Assembly: GCA_025330725.1 (NCBI GenBank)
Contig: JAIWND010000017.1
Span: 669,322 to 733,321 of the forward strand
Direction of reading: 5' to 3'
From: Chlamydoabsidia padenii
Taxonomy: Eukaryota; Mucoromycota; Mucoromycetes; Mucorales; Cunninghamellaceae
DNA length: 64,000 nt
A model generated the notes under the pieces. That model was not told the origin of the DNA. It did not search any database and was given only the letters and a program-made list of their open reading frames with translations. Both the position numbers and the translations under genes were made by a program. This document shows, piece after piece, positions 1 through 12,878 of this stretch (positions are counted from its first letter, which is position 1; every line of letters begins with the position of its first letter).

Positions 1-1198
1 GCCTGACAATGGTAAGGGTTTGACAGAATCGCACTAGCCATCGGGCATTAAAATTAACCTGCTATTTTTGCTTTACTTAGGCTGGTCTGCTCCAAGTGCA
101 ATCTTTACTGGTGGTATGGGGGCCGGTGGACAAATAGGTACTTATCACAAACACAATAAATAAGGAACAAAGAACCATTGTATATAACAGTCTTTTTCTT
201 TAATAGGGGCTGAACTCACTGACTTTGTTTTGGTGCTGAACTCCAAGGATGCGGTCAAGACATTCAGTCAATTTGGAAATGTTACTCTTGGTGGAAATGT
301 ATCAGGTATGTTGATTAATCATAAATGGGATAATTGTACAGACTGATACTCACTTTTGATTCTACCTAGTTGCGGCTGGACCTATGGGACGAAATGCAGA
401 GGCATCTGGATCAGCAAGCTTGAAAAATGTTGCAGCTATCTATGCATACAGTAGAACAAGGGGTCTCTTTGCTGGCGTATCATTAGAAGGCTCTGTGATT
501 GTAACACGCGGTGATGCAAACGAAAAGCTCTATGGACGACGAGTGACTGCCAAGGAACTGTTGGATGGATCGGTTTCTCCTCCTCCCGAAGCGGACGCCT
601 TGTATCGTGCTTTGAATGCCAGATTCCACACTCTTGGTAATAACACTGGTACTCACTATCAACAACGTGTAATAGAAAACGGATCATCACCATCAAGGTA
701 CAAAAGCTCAAATATATCTGCCCCTGGAACGATTCGACAACCTCCTCCTCCTCGACAATCGGTTGGATATGGTGCGCCTTGTCTTTTACCACCGCCAGCG
801 TCACCTCACAATGGATATCAGCACTCTTCTACCAGCCCGCCTTCTTATTCTTCCTCACATCAAACCCAATCGACATCATACCAACCACGAGCGGATGTCA
901 AGCGTCCTCCGCCCCCACCTCCAGTCAGTCGAAAACCCGCTATGTCAACACCTCCTGAACCTACAGCTCGTGTTATTTATGCATTTGCTGGTGAACAAGA
1001 TGGTGATTTAAGCATGAACGAAAACGATATTGTCACGATCATTCATCAAACTGACAGTCAGGACGATTGGTGGACTGGAAGGATTGGATCAAGGCAGGGT
1101 ATTGTAAGTATTAGTTAATCTTGGTAAAACAGAAAATATACTAATTATCTTTTTACTCTTGGTTGTAGTTTCCAGCCAACTATGTACAGCTTCAATAA
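1..1198 (+). CDS. LSB3: YSC84/LSB3-like SH3 protein, 5' partial
   Basis: The 3' part of a gene that begins before the window. Exons: <1-11, 81-137, 207-305, 370-1103 and 1169-1198, all with GT-AG introns that keep one frame. The first exons encode the end of a SYLF/Ysc84 lipid- and actin-binding domain (WSAPSAIFTGGMGAGGQIGAELTDFV is split across two exons; the GGMGAGGQIGAE core is diagnostic). A Pro/Ser/Gln-rich linker with PPPPPPVSRKP follows, then a C-terminal SH3 domain starting ARVIYAFAGEQDGDLS and ending FPANYVQLQ, with the ALYDY-like, WW and FPANYV elements visible. In yeast, Lsb3 and Ysc84 bind Las17/WASP and actin at endocytic patches. Yeast has two paralogues, so the symbol means the family and not strict orthology. 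An AATAAA-like signal overlaps the stop codon. Confidence 0.9.
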
Positions 1199-1575
1199 AA
1201 TTTGCTCATTTGATAGAATAGATCCCCCATCTTTTTTTATTTTTATAGTTATGATAGCCATTTTAACTTGACCTGTATTCTATACCCTTCTCTCACTTTA
1301 TTTGCAATTAATTTAATTCAAATCTTTATCCATGTTAATAAAAAGTATTGTTTTATGTGGTTTAATATAATTCATAAGGTGATGTTTTATGTTTATGCTT
1401 ATTTATTCTCACGGTGTAACTGGAATTACTGGGCGTCAAGGAAGAATTTGCTGACTTATGGCAATTGTCGGGATTTGAAAATCAGTTTTAAAGCAAAGGA
1501 AAAAAAAAAAAAAAAAAAAGGCTATTGAATAACCTCGCATCTCTTTCCTCCATTACTCTACACTATTTGAAAAAC
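1199..1575. other. Intergenic, LSB3-like to acyl-CoA dehydrogenase
   Basis: This is 377 bp between two genes on the same strand. It holds the AT-rich 3' UTR of the first gene and the short promoter of the second, with a poly-A tract at about 1500-1519. No convincing gene is seen; the open frame through it is low-complexity. Confidence 0.6.
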
Positions 1576-3048
1576 ATGGCGACCAATTCTCTTATTGACC
1601 TCAAGAAACTATCTCCCAAGTTCCAAGATCTATATGCCAAGGCAAAGGACTTTGTAGAAGTAAGTAGATATATGAACTCTGCTTTTTTCTTTGTTGAATC
1701 CACTCTTTACTAATTAACTTTACTTCTTCTCTTATTATTATTTATATATTAGAATGACTGCATTCCTGCTGAAAAGATCTTTGACTTGCAAATGGGTACA
1801 GGTGACGATCGCTGGAAGGTAAATTGAAAAAGAAGAATACAACAAATGACAAGATGAAAGTACTGTACAAACTAACCCTCTTTTCTTTTCTGAATAGGTT
1901 ATCCCTCCTGTGTTGGAAGAACTCAAAGCCAAAGCCCGATCTCTTGGTCTGTGGAATCTTTTCCTTGGAAAGACTTATGCTGAAGGTGCTGGTTTGACTA
2001 ATGTAGAATATGGTTTGATTGCTGAATTGACTGGTCGGTGCCCCAAGCTTGCCCCTGAAGCGATGAACTGCTCTGCTCCCGACACTGGTAATATGGAAGT
2101 CTTGGCTAAATACGGTACTTCTGCTCAAAAAGAAAAATGGCTGAAACCTTTGATGGATGGCAAGATTCGATCGGCCTTTGCCATGACTGAACCTCGTGTA
2201 GCTTCTTCTGACGCCACCAACATTGAATTGAACATTCGTCGGGAAGGAAACGAATACGTCTTGAATGGTCTCAAATGGTGGATCTCTGGTGCTGGTGATC
2301 CTCGTTGTGCTCTTTATTTGGTGATGGGTAAATCTGATGCTGGAAATCCAAGCCCGTATCGTCAACAATCTATTGTCTTGGTGCCTGCTGATACGCCCGG
2401 TGTGACCGTCGTCCGTCCTTTACCTGTCTTTGGCTTTGATGATGCACCTGAAGGTCATTGTGAAATTGTCTTTAAGGATGTACGTGTGCCTATTGAAAAC
2501 ATTATTCTTGGTGAAGGTCGTGGGTTTGAAGTCATTCAAGGTCGTCTGGGTCCTGGTCGTATTCATCATTGTATGCGAACTATTGGTATGGCTGAACGTG
2601 CCTTGGAATTCATGATGGTCCGTGTCACTGATCCTGCTCGTCGTACTTTTGGTAAGGGGCTTTATGAACATGGTACTATTGTGTCGGATATCGCTCGCTC
2701 TCGTGTCGAAATTGATCAAACTCGATTCCTTGTCTTGAATGCTGCTCAAAAGATTGATGAAGGTAACGCCAAGAGTGCTTTGAAGGAAATCAGTATGGCC
2801 AAGGTAAATTATTAGGGGGGCGGGGAATATAGAGGCTGATGAATATTATACGATACTAAACACGATTACGTTTTATACCTGTGTAGATTGCTGCTCCCAA
2901 CATGTTACTCTCTGTAGTCGATCGGGCTATTCAAGCACACGGGGCTGGTGGTCTTTCGACTGATTTCCCTTTGACCAAATTCTATGCCGGTGCTAGAGCT
3001 CTTCGCTTCGCCGATGGTCCTGATGAAGTAAGTTTATATATATACATG

Positions 3049-3081
<33 letters not shown>

Positions 3082-3333
3082 GAAATGATCGGTGTGTTTA
3101 ACATTCTTATTCTCAATGTGCAATCATCTATAGGTCCATATTAGGTAAATATTACATAAAGAAGAAGAAAAGCTTGAGATTTCAAAAGTCAATCTACTAA
3201 CTTTGCTACTTTTTTTATTTTTTTATCTTTTGATAGTCAACTCGGTCGCAATGAACTTCGTCGTGCAGAAGAAATCCGTGCCAAATTCAAATCTCGAGCC
3301 GAAAAAACTCAAGCTCGCCTATCCAAACTTTGA
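1576..3333 (+). CDS. Acyl-CoA dehydrogenase, ACAD10/11-like
   Basis: Six exons (1576-1659, 1753-1818, 1898-2803, 2887-3027, 3134-3144, 3237-3333) give 434 aa, a normal length for a single-domain acyl-CoA dehydrogenase. The flavoenzyme catalyses alpha,beta-dehydrogenation of acyl-CoA in beta-oxidation (family knowledge). Seen in the protein: an FAMTEP flavin/substrate loop, the [15 protein letters not shown] segment typical of the ACAD10/11 branch, [19 protein letters not shown], and a C-terminal [13 protein letters not shown] followed by QLGRNELR. No clear targeting signal is present ([12 protein letters not shown]), so cytosolic, peroxisomal or mitochondrial location is open. The fifth exon is only 11 nt long, and the intron before it contains a long poly-A run at about 3050-3079. 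The family call is firm; the chain-length specificity is not known. Confidence 0.93.
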
Positions 3334-3856
3334 AACCAGACAATCTATATCAATAGTTACCACCCCTCATTATCTCCCCTCCATTCCTATGTAGGTTATT
3401 ATTATTTTATGCATCTATTATCAAAAATAAAAACCATGATCTTGTTTGTAAACTATGAATGCTACATTCGAATGATTGTAACCTATAAAGATAGTTAACC
3501 ATTTTCCATAATCCACTCTGGGTGCGGATTTTGAAATATTGCATAAAATGTATTTTTCGAATGCCGCTGTCATGCATTTTGTTGTCATGCCATCATTAAT
3601 GGCAAAAGATACATATATGTATGTATACACACTTTTTTGGAGCCCGGATAGAATCATACCTTCACGCTGTGTTGAATACCGATAACCACTACCAACAAAT
3701 AATACCCTCTAATAATAAGATCACCAGTTGTTTATTTATCTAGTTAAATTTAAAAAAGTAATGTATAAAAGAGTATTGATGGGAAGCTATGGATATGACT
3801 AATCTAAATGTACAAGATAGAATTAAACGCGGTTCCTATAGCCAGGAAGCATCAAA
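3334..3856. other. Convergent 3' intergenic
   Basis: This 523 bp stretch lies between two convergent genes. It is AT-rich with AATAAA-like signals on both strands (for example near 3425). Nothing gene-like is seen. Confidence 0.6.
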
Positions 3857-6013
3857 TTACCAAGTATAAGATAGAGTGGCCAAACCAGTTAACAAAGAGA
3901 CCAACATCAAAGAAGTAGACGGACCCAGACGGATAGCAAAGGAGCTGGACGCAATAGGTTTGGAAGATTGAGTAGATTGGCTAGCATGTTGATTACCCGA
4001 TTTGATTTCCTTCTTGCCAATGTCAATGTTGTCGTTGTTGTTGCTACTGTCATCAGAAGCAGGAGGAGCAATCACCTTTTCATCATGAGTCTTTTGGATA
4101 CTTTGTTTGACAATAGGAGATGCATTCAATGTAAAAGCACGTTCAGCACCTTTGCCAGGGTAAAGGGTATCCAACAAAGAATCAGCAGATTCAGGATTCA
4201 TCAACAATTTCCAAGAGTAAGAAGACGCCATTTCACCCCGAGGACATCCCTTGTTGCAAGTATGGTAACAATCATCCTCTGGCCAGTTTGGAGGAGCTGA
4301 AGCATTGGGATGAGACCAACCAAGATCCAGACCACAATCAGTATAAGGTTCGAATTTATCCACACCATAGTAATCAATTAAACCAGCAATAGCACCAGTC
4401 CAGGCAGAGTTGTAATCTTGAGTCACTTCAGAGTATTCATAGTTGGATCGATCATCATACCAGCTATCATCCACACTGGGTCCACCTTCCACCGCACCAT
4501 AAAGGATAAATCGTTGAGCCGTCTTACTTTCGGAAAAGTCCTTTTCGACCTTGTCTTGGAATTCACCGCGCATAGGATAATCAATGTAACTGTTATAAGA
4601 AGACTTGTGATATGGTTTTGAAGGATAATTATCACCAAAACCAACCACCCAAGAATAGCCATAGTCACCGAGAGCATAGTTGATTTGTTGAGTGGCAAAA
4701 GTCACCATTTGCTCTGCTTCTTTTCCTTTATAATCCAAAGCCTTTGCCATTGCCAACATTAAGAATGCCACATTACCAGAATAGCCAACAGATCCCCAGT
4801 GTTCGATATAAGCCAGACCACGAGGAGTATACTTGACAATTTGATTAGGATTGGGTAAAAATTGATTAAAGTATTCCATCGCATTCTTGTAAAACATGTC
4901 TTCTTTGGTGAAGAGATAAAGTAAGACATGAAGAGCACCACCTTTTTCGTCCCAAGAGTATTCCGTGAAAGAGTCCGCTGCCTTGGCGTACCATTCTTTA
5001 GCAATATCCAACCATTCTGGATCCTTGGTAGCCGCGTAAATCCAAGCTGCACTCCAGGCCAGTTCATCCACATAGTGAGTCGAAGGATACCAAAAAGTAG
5101 CCCATTGGAAAGCATTATCTTTGGAGCTAACATAACTGCCTTGATGTTCAGTCGCCAGTTTGAATAGTCGTTTAGCACGGTTCACCAAGTCATCCGCCAT
5201 TGTTGCATCATAAGGTCGCCACGCAATGGATATCGCCGCCATGGCTGCACTGTATTCACCAATGATTTCAGAAGAGGGATTGTCGGGTGTAATATATGAT
5301 GCTTCATGAGGTAGACCAGTAGGGACCCATTGTTCATATTCTTCAGGAGGGCCCCAGTAGTTAAAGTCAACATCGAGTTCGATCAATTTGGAGATGGGTC
5401 CAAGTGCAGAAGTTCCCAATTGGCCAACCACATGAGTATCGTTATAATGAGCGTTGACAAGATAATCTATTAAAAAAATAAAGAAAGAAAGAAAAAAGAA
5501 AATGAGAAATGGGGGCGATCTGAGATTTTGTTATGAAATGAAAAATTCAATACCCGATCCCCATTTTAGTAATTCTAGCCCTTCAGCCAATTCATCGACG
5601 GATTTCATAGCATCACCAAAGACCACCACATTGAAAGCCAATTGAGTGACAGTCCAACCAAAAGGTAATCCCCATTTCATTGTATTAGCAGCTTCATACC
5701 AGCCATGTGACAAATCTTCGCCATATTTCCCCACGCACACTTTGCATGAATCACCTCGCCAGGCCATTCGCTGATAAGGTAAATGACCCGATTTTTGAGC
5801 ATGGTAAAAAAGATAACTTTTATGCATCACTTCTGCATAGTTATACTTGGGGGTAAGAGGGGCAACATAAGTTCCATTCATGGGTGGTATAGGAGGGTGC
5901 ATCTTGGGACTTGGTGAATCATCATCATCCTCTTCGATTACTTGTGATAACGCCCTGCTGGTGAATCCACCAAGTAGTGCAAAGATTGCAATACTATTTA
6001 AGCTTAACTTCAT
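3857..6013 (-). CDS. GH9-family (endoglucanase-like) GPI-anchored protein
   Basis: Two exons (6013-5554 and 5466-3857) give 689 aa. Residues 1-23 form a signal peptide (hydrophobic IAIFALLGGF). The glycoside hydrolase 9 (six-hairpin) domain follows: LFYHAQKSGHLPYQRMAWRGDS, then DLSHGWYEAANTMKWG, LKWGSDYLVNAHYN, YWGPPEEYEQW, DNPSSEIIGEYSAAMAA, and near the end SNYEYSEVTQDYNSAWTGA, which matches the second GH9 signature including the acid Glu. A Ser/Asn-rich linker and a hydrophobic C-terminus (LMLVSLLTGLATL) suggest a GPI anchor. Bacterial and plant GH9 enzymes carry DAGD, whose two Asp position and activate the water; here that stretch is E107-A-A-N110. Either the enzyme is altered or it acts in wall remodelling rather than classical cellulose hydrolysis (inference). 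It is divergent from UTP14, sharing an 849 bp promoter. Confidence 0.88.
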
Positions 6014-6862
6014 TTCTCTAGTGGATGGAAACTAAACCGGAATTAAAGGAAAAGAGAACCATTCACACTGTTCGTATCAATCTTTATTTCTCGGCTCTTT
6101 TTTTTTTTCTTTCTTTTTTTTTTTTCTTGGGGGACTCTTTGTTTATATCAAAAACTGCTTATAATGTAACTTTGAGGATCTCCTAATGTTTGATTTCGGA
6201 AACAAACATTGTTTTTGACATCGGATGGATTCTTGAGATTTTCAAATCCCGCCTTGATCAAATCAGGTGCTAGATTTGCATTGTTCGTTTAGTTGTTGAT
6301 TGTTGTCAAAGCAAGATTTGTGGAACTGTCATGTTTGTCATTACGATGATACACCAAAACAATTTCACTACTATGCTTTCTCGGGATAATAGAATTCGAA
6401 TCCGATCCAAGTACACTTAATCTCCGACAATCCTTCAACAAATATTAACAAGGGATCAGTTGTCTTTTATGTACCATTCATCATCGTTGGAAGGTGATTT
6501 ACTGTGAATCATGCATCTTTCAGGTACAACTTGTAGCGGGATTTGAATAATTTTTGATCCACAAATCGAGGCAATCTGTATTTCTTTTCCAGGAAGAGTT
6601 ATAATATATAATAGCATATTAAATTTCAAATATCTTACTTACCGTGAGAAATAAACGAGGTATTTGATTTACGAACTATAATTTGTTTTCTCTATGCTTG
6701 AAGTAGTTTGATCATGAAAAAAGTCGGTCTGGTGTCACCAAACCAATTTCATTCGCCGCCCGCAAAAAGCCACTCTCTTTTTTTCTTTTCTGTATCCGAA
6801 CCTTTTTTTTTTTTTTTTTTTTTTTCCTCCTTCTTCCTTCTTTCTTTTATTCTATTGTTATC
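6014..6862. promoter_or_regulatory. Divergent promoter region GH9 / UTP14
   Basis: This 849 bp stretch separates two divergent start codons. It contains two near-perfect copies of the recurrent box: TTTTCAAATCCCGCC at about 6239-6253 facing the GH9 gene, and AGCGGGATTTGAATAA at 6535-6550 facing UTP14. Long T/C-rich tracts (6098-6124, 6800-6850) sit next to both starts. No gene is seen. Confidence 0.6.
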
Positions 6863-9800
6863 ATGCCCCGACCACAACAGAAAAAAGGAAACTTCAACAA
6901 AGGCTCTAAGAAGTCTTCTACTTCTTCAGGCAACAAAGGAAAGCAACCCTACCGAAAAAAACAAGATATTAACGATGTATTCGAAGCCGACGATGATCAA
7001 CAACAATTACAACGTAAAGGTCATGACATGGACGAAGTGGATGACTATGAATATCAAGTAGGCGACATTCAAGGTGACGATGACGAAGAAATTGATTCTG
7101 ATGAAGCTTTTGATGATTCTGATGACGAACGCTTTGATCACTTTAAATTCAGTGGATCCACTAAGGTAACATCTGTTCTTATGCATAATTAAACCTGGAC
7201 TCTAGTGTATTCTAATCCACCTTGTCTTCTTTTTTATATATATATATATAGCCCTCTGACAAGAAGCATCTCAAGAAGAAGGAAATCTCTACTGTCAACA
7301 ATATGGAAACAGAAATCAACATGGATGAATCAGAAGGTGACCACGACGACGACGACAGCGAAGAAGATATGGATGGTGATGATTATATGGACATTGCAGA
7401 TATGCTTGATGACAACGACTCACCTGCAATGACTGTCGACAAGGAATCCGTTCGTACTCTCTTACCTGGTGATGATGATGACAGTGTTGACGATTTGGAA
7501 ACGGAGGAATTCATGGGCTTCTCTGACAATGACGACGACGAAGAGGATCATGATCAAGATGTGGTGGACTTTATCACTTCCTTGGATACTAAGAAGCGAA
7601 AACGTGCGGTGGATAAGGATGGCAACAAAAAACTCAAACCCTTGGCCGAACGATCTGAAGCGTACAAGGAAAATGAATTCAACTTGCCTGTGCAGCAAAA
7701 AACAACCATTGACGGCAAGAAGAAGAAACTGGATTTGAAGGACCTGATGGGTTCTTTGGATGGTGAAGCTTCTCTCAGTGATCTTCGTGATACTTTGAAA
7801 ACAATGGCGGCCAACAACAAGACTCAAGCTACTTTGGATGCTCCTCTGCCTCAACGTATTCAAGATCGTATGGAACGACAAGCTGCTTATACTGAAGCCA
7901 ACAAGGAAATCGCTCGCTGGGAAAACACTGTTAAAGGAAACAGAGAGGTAAGGTGATACATAACTAATCTAGATAAAGAAAAACTAACCACCCTTTTTTA
8001 TTATCTTACATATGACCTGTTTAGGCCGATCATCTCTCCTTCCCCATGCAACAATCTGTCACTAGTCAAACACTCACCAGTGCAGCTTTGGCTAGCAAGT
8101 TTGTCCCTACTAATGATATGGAACAACAAATTCAACAAGCCCTACAGGATGCCGGTATGAAAGACGAAGAATTAGAAGCCTTTGAAGCCCTACAACTTAA
8201 CAAGCTCACGGTGGAAGAAGTCGAAGCTCGGCGGAAGGAACTTGGTCTCATGCGCGAACTGATGTTTAGACACGAAATGAAGGCTAAACGGATGAAGAAG
8301 ATCAAGAGCAAGAGCTACCGCAAATTGAAACGACAAGAAAAGGCTCGACTGGATGAACAAGTGTCTAAACTACAAGAACTGGACCATGAAATCACTCAAG
8401 AAGATCAACAAGAAGCGGCCATGTCTCGGGCGGAAGAACGTATGACTCTGAAACACAAGAACACTGGTAAATGGGCGAAGCGTGCTTTGGCTCGTGGTCA
8501 ACAAGACGAAGGAACTCGAGATGCTATTATGGAACAACTGCAGCGTGGTGAACAATTACGCCGCAAGATCCAAGGTCAGGACTCTGACAGCGATGATGGC
8601 TCTAATTATGAATCTGATGGTATGGACGACAAGGAACGAACAGCTATGGAATTGGATGCTTTGGCGGCTGATTTGGACAAGGATACCCAACCCAAAAAAG
8701 GAATCTTCGCTATGAAATTCATGCAAGAGGCTGCTAAACGTCAAGAACAAGCTACTAGGGAAGAATTGGACGAATTCCGCAATGAATGGTTGGATGAAAA
8801 CAGCGATAATGACGACAAGGATGCTACTGAACCTGCTTACTCTCATGTGGCCAATAATCCTGGTCGAATGGCATTTGGTGCAAAGGTGGTAAGTCTAATA
8901 ATTGATGGGATAGGGATCTTGTAACTAACGAATGTGAACGGTATAGGGTGCAAATAAAAGGACTGGATCTGCTGGCAACCCCGAAGACAACACAACTCCT
9001 TCCACGGTCAAGGTTAATGAAGCTGGGCAAATCGACAAGCTATCCCATGGTGCTGGACATACTACTCGTACCACTGGATCTGTTAAAACATCGGCTGCTC
9101 CTACACCTAGTCCTCTGGCTGATTTAGATTCGATCGAAACTAATCCTTGGCTACAAAATGATACCTCTCGCTTATCCAAGAAAGCTAGCAAGTCCAACAA
9201 AGCTCAAAAGGGGAAGAAAATCCAACCAAAGCAAGACGAAGAAGAAGATGTGGAATTAGATACAACCAACGTGCTCTCAGTCAAGAAAACAAAGACACCA
9301 GCAAAATCAACCAAAGTCTCCTCCAGCAACAATGACAATGCCACTTCCACACAATCAACAACAGTATCTGTCAGCCATGATGTCAACAACAACGATTCTG
9401 ATGACGGTGATGATGATGTGCCAGCTCCTACAATGGTGGCGACCTCAAACAAATTGGCCTTTAGTCAACGTGAACTTGTGGCTCGTGCGTTTGCTAATGA
9501 CGATGTATTGGAAGAATTTGAAGAAGAAAAGAAGGCGGTTATTGCTGAAGATGGTGACAAGGAAGAAGATCTGACTCTACCTGGTTGGGGATCGTGGGCT
9601 GGGAACGGTTTGAAGAAATCCAAAAAGAAGATCGTCAAGGTTACCAAGGGGATTGACGCTAGCCAGCGAAAGGACGCCAAAAAAGCCAATGTCATCATCA
9701 ATGAAAAACGACACAAAAAGGTAATATTAAACAAGGACAATTTGCACTTTATTATACTCACCATATTCTTTATCTAACCTAGTCTGAAAAATATCAAGCC

Positions 9801-9968
9801 GCTCAAGTACCCTTCCCCTTCAAAAGTATGGAACAATACGAACATTCTTTACGTGCGCCTGTTGGTCCTGAATGGAATACTCGCGCTTCTTACCAAAAGA
9901 TGACCAAACCAAGAGTGATGACCAAACTTGGAACGGTGATAGATCCTCTTTCTGCTCCCTTTAAATAG
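6863..9968 (+). CDS. UTP14: U3 snoRNP / SSU processome protein Utp14
   Basis: Five exons (6863-7165, 7252-7947, 8025-8888, 8947-9720, 9783-9968) give 940 aa, within the usual size for Utp14. It acts in the nucleolus in the small-subunit processome, where it is linked to U3 snoRNA and the Dhr1 helicase (family knowledge). Seen: a basic N-terminus, long Asp/Glu-rich stretches, EFNLPVQ, LSDLRDTLKTM, MERQAAYTEANKEIARWENTVK, the basic SKSYRKLKRQEK segment, ERMTLKHKNTGKWAKRAL (the hallmark Utp14 motif), LPGWGSWAG, and the C-terminal VPFPFKSMEQYEHSLRAPVG followed by GPEWNT. Start: the ATG directly follows a T/C-rich leader, and the acidic and basic low complexity begins at once. It lies 178 bp upstream of the RdRP gene on the same strand. 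Confidence 0.96.
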
Positions 9969-10086
9969 ATCATCTTTACTATTTATTTACATTATTATTC
10001 ATATCATTCATTTTACTCCACATGTACACTTTTTTTTTGCAATAAAAACATATTCAAACCCCGCCTTCGTCCCACTTAAAGGGGCG

Positions 10087-10098
10087 TTTAATCCCGCG
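10087..10098 (-). promoter_or_regulatory. Recurrent GCGGGATT-type box before RdRP
   Basis: TTTAATCCCGCG is the recurrent box read on the minus strand (CGCGGGATTAAA). It lies about 50 bp before the RdRP start codon and just downstream of UTP14's AATAAA signal (about 10041). Function as a promoter element is inferred from its recurrence. Confidence 0.5.
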
Positions 10099-10146
10099 TC
10101 GCTTCTTCCACTTTTTTATTTTTAATTGTCTTTACAGCGTTGTCTA

Positions 10147-12840
10147 ATGTCAAAACCATTCCAACTGGATCCAATCATTGTACAGAATGCCAAGCAGGTC
10201 TACATTCACCTAGGACACTTCGACAAACAACGATGTCTCTCAAATACTGCACTTCACGATCTCCCTATCGAAATTCAAAAAATGCATTTGCTCTATTGTA
10301 CTGATCCACCTGAACTGACCAAGACAACACGCCAATTCTTACAATCCTCTCAACGATCGAAACGGAAATCAACTTTGAATGACTTTATCAAAGCAATTGA
10401 AGTTGCTCTCGACTCTCTCTGTACAGGTAATATATATATTTATAATATGACAGGAAGCGTTTTGTTGACTAATGTACACTTTTTTTTTTTTTTTAATTCT
10501 TTATTTCCTACTCTTAGCTGATGACTGGGGGGACGATGACTTTGATGATCTTGACGACTTGGACCTTGACGAAATCGAGAAAATCACCAACAACACAAGC
10601 AAAAAACGTACCTTTGAAGAAATGGGTGCGGCATCACAAACAACAACAACATCAAACTCGAGCAAACGAAAACTGAATGGTAACAATTTAACAACAACAA
10701 CAATTGGTGTCAACAACAACTCAGCATCCACCACAAACCTAGGCGGGCTCACTTCACCTGACACACCACTGGCGGATAGTGAATATTTCAGGCGACAATA
10801 CCAAGACCATATTCAACTACAAAACAGTAAAGTCCCTGGGTACAATGTCATTGCAAGCCCCACCGACCCCTTGGATTTTGTTGAAAAGGCGCCTCTGGTA
10901 TTCCAAATGGAACTGGCTCGGTTTATGACTGCCTGTATGATACCTTGGGACCGTCTGGATGCAGGAACAGCACAAAGATTCCTCGAATTGGCACGTAACT
11001 CACCTCACAAGATACATGACGAAATGATGAAATGGTACTCTACTCCATTGGAACAACACTCGGAAACAAAATCCAATCAACCTCTCAATGGACGGCTTTG
11101 GAATATGATCTCTTTGGAAAGATGCTCTGATCTAGTTTGGAAATACGGTATGAACCTTGGATCATCCGATGAATCGCAACAACAAAAGGATGGAGACGTC
11201 TTGGTGGATAAAATGGCCACTGGGAAACTAACACAAACCAAGTCTTTACGGTATACGGCAAAGATTCATTTTCCTGACAACAAAGAAGAACAACCTTTTG
11301 TGCAACTAAACGTCCCGCGCATCCAATCGTCCAACCGATTCTACCGAAAATTTGGGGCTGAGCGATTCTTGGAACTACGACTCTCGAAACATATTGCACC
11401 AGAATCGATTGGCGAACATACACCTTTTATCCTGCGACCCTTCTTGCTCATGGGACGAACGTATCGATTCTTATTCTTAAAGGACGATCGTCTGGTCCTC
11501 TTTGCCACTGAAGGTCCTGGTCTCAAGTCCATCTCTATACATTCGGTGATCAACTGGCATATTCCGATTCTACAAAACTGGGACTTGACAACATGCAAAT
11601 TCGCCAGTAGAATGTCCCTTGGCTATAGTAACAGTATCTCGACGTTGACTTTTGATCCTGAAAACATTCGCCTGGTGGACGATGTCTTTGCGGTAGGACG
11701 ACCAAGGGATGATAGCTCTTGTATGACTGATGGATGTGGTATCATCTCAGCTTCTGCTATGCGAAAAATCATGGGATCACAACAAAATGATATCTTACCC
11801 TGTGCGATTCAAGGACGTATTGGTGGTGCTAAAGGTCTCTGGATTGTCTCACCCAATCTCGATATGGAAAGCGGCGACTGGATCGAAATTCGGACCTCTC
11901 AAAATAAATTCAAGACTGGTCTACCTGATCCTATCACCAAGAAGACTGATCCGATTCACTACACGTTTGATTTGGTCAAGAGCGCTATTTGTATCTATCC
12001 TTCTCATCTCAATACACAATTTATTCAATGTCTGGCAGCTGGTGGTGTCCCTACTGTGGTCTTTTTGGAACTATTGAAGGAACATATCGGCAACGTTTCT
12101 GAAATACTTACGGATATCAGGAATACTCAGGTGCTACGGGATTGGGTTGTTAAGGCAGGTGGTATACAAGGGCAACGACGTGCTGCAGATGGACTTGGAA
12201 TAAATCAACGTCAAGCAACAGCGCCAACATTAGGTGGAAACGACGATTTGGAAGACTTTGATAGTGACAAGACTGGACCGACCGAAGATGTTACTTCTCC
12301 TGCAGCAAAGAAAACAACGTCGAATATATCAAGAATCAACTCGTACTCTGGCTTCCCCTCGAATCTTTACGAATCTATTGTGCGACTTTTGGATGCTGGA
12401 TTCGATCTCACTAATGCATATATCGCCAACAGAACGACCTCAGCTTTTAAAGGGATGCTACAGTCTCTATCAACAAAATATCGTGTGGAAGTCCAGCAGT
12501 CTTGTACAGTTATGTGTATTCCTGATCCTACTGGTACTTTGAAACCCAATGAAGTCTTCTTGCAACTGTCCAGTCGTAGGATAGATGAAAAGACTGGGAT
12601 CCATGCTGGCTTGATTGTGGGTGATATCCTGGTGTCTAGAAATCCATGTGGTCTGAAAAGTGATATCCAAAAGGTACAGGCGGTCGATTGCTCTCCTCTT
12701 CGTGTTTATTCTGATGTGATCGTATGTCCTATTCAAGGATTTCGGTCCTTGGCTAGTAAACTCAGTGGTGGGGATTATGATGGGGATTTAGTAGGTATTG
12801 AAAAAATTAACAGACACACACGAAACAGTAGGTCACTCAC

Positions 12841-12878
<38 letters not shown>

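Noticed and set aside
10126..10146. Start of RdRP at a TTG codon
   Set aside because: A normal ATG exists at 10147 in the same frame, and non-ATG starts are not needed.
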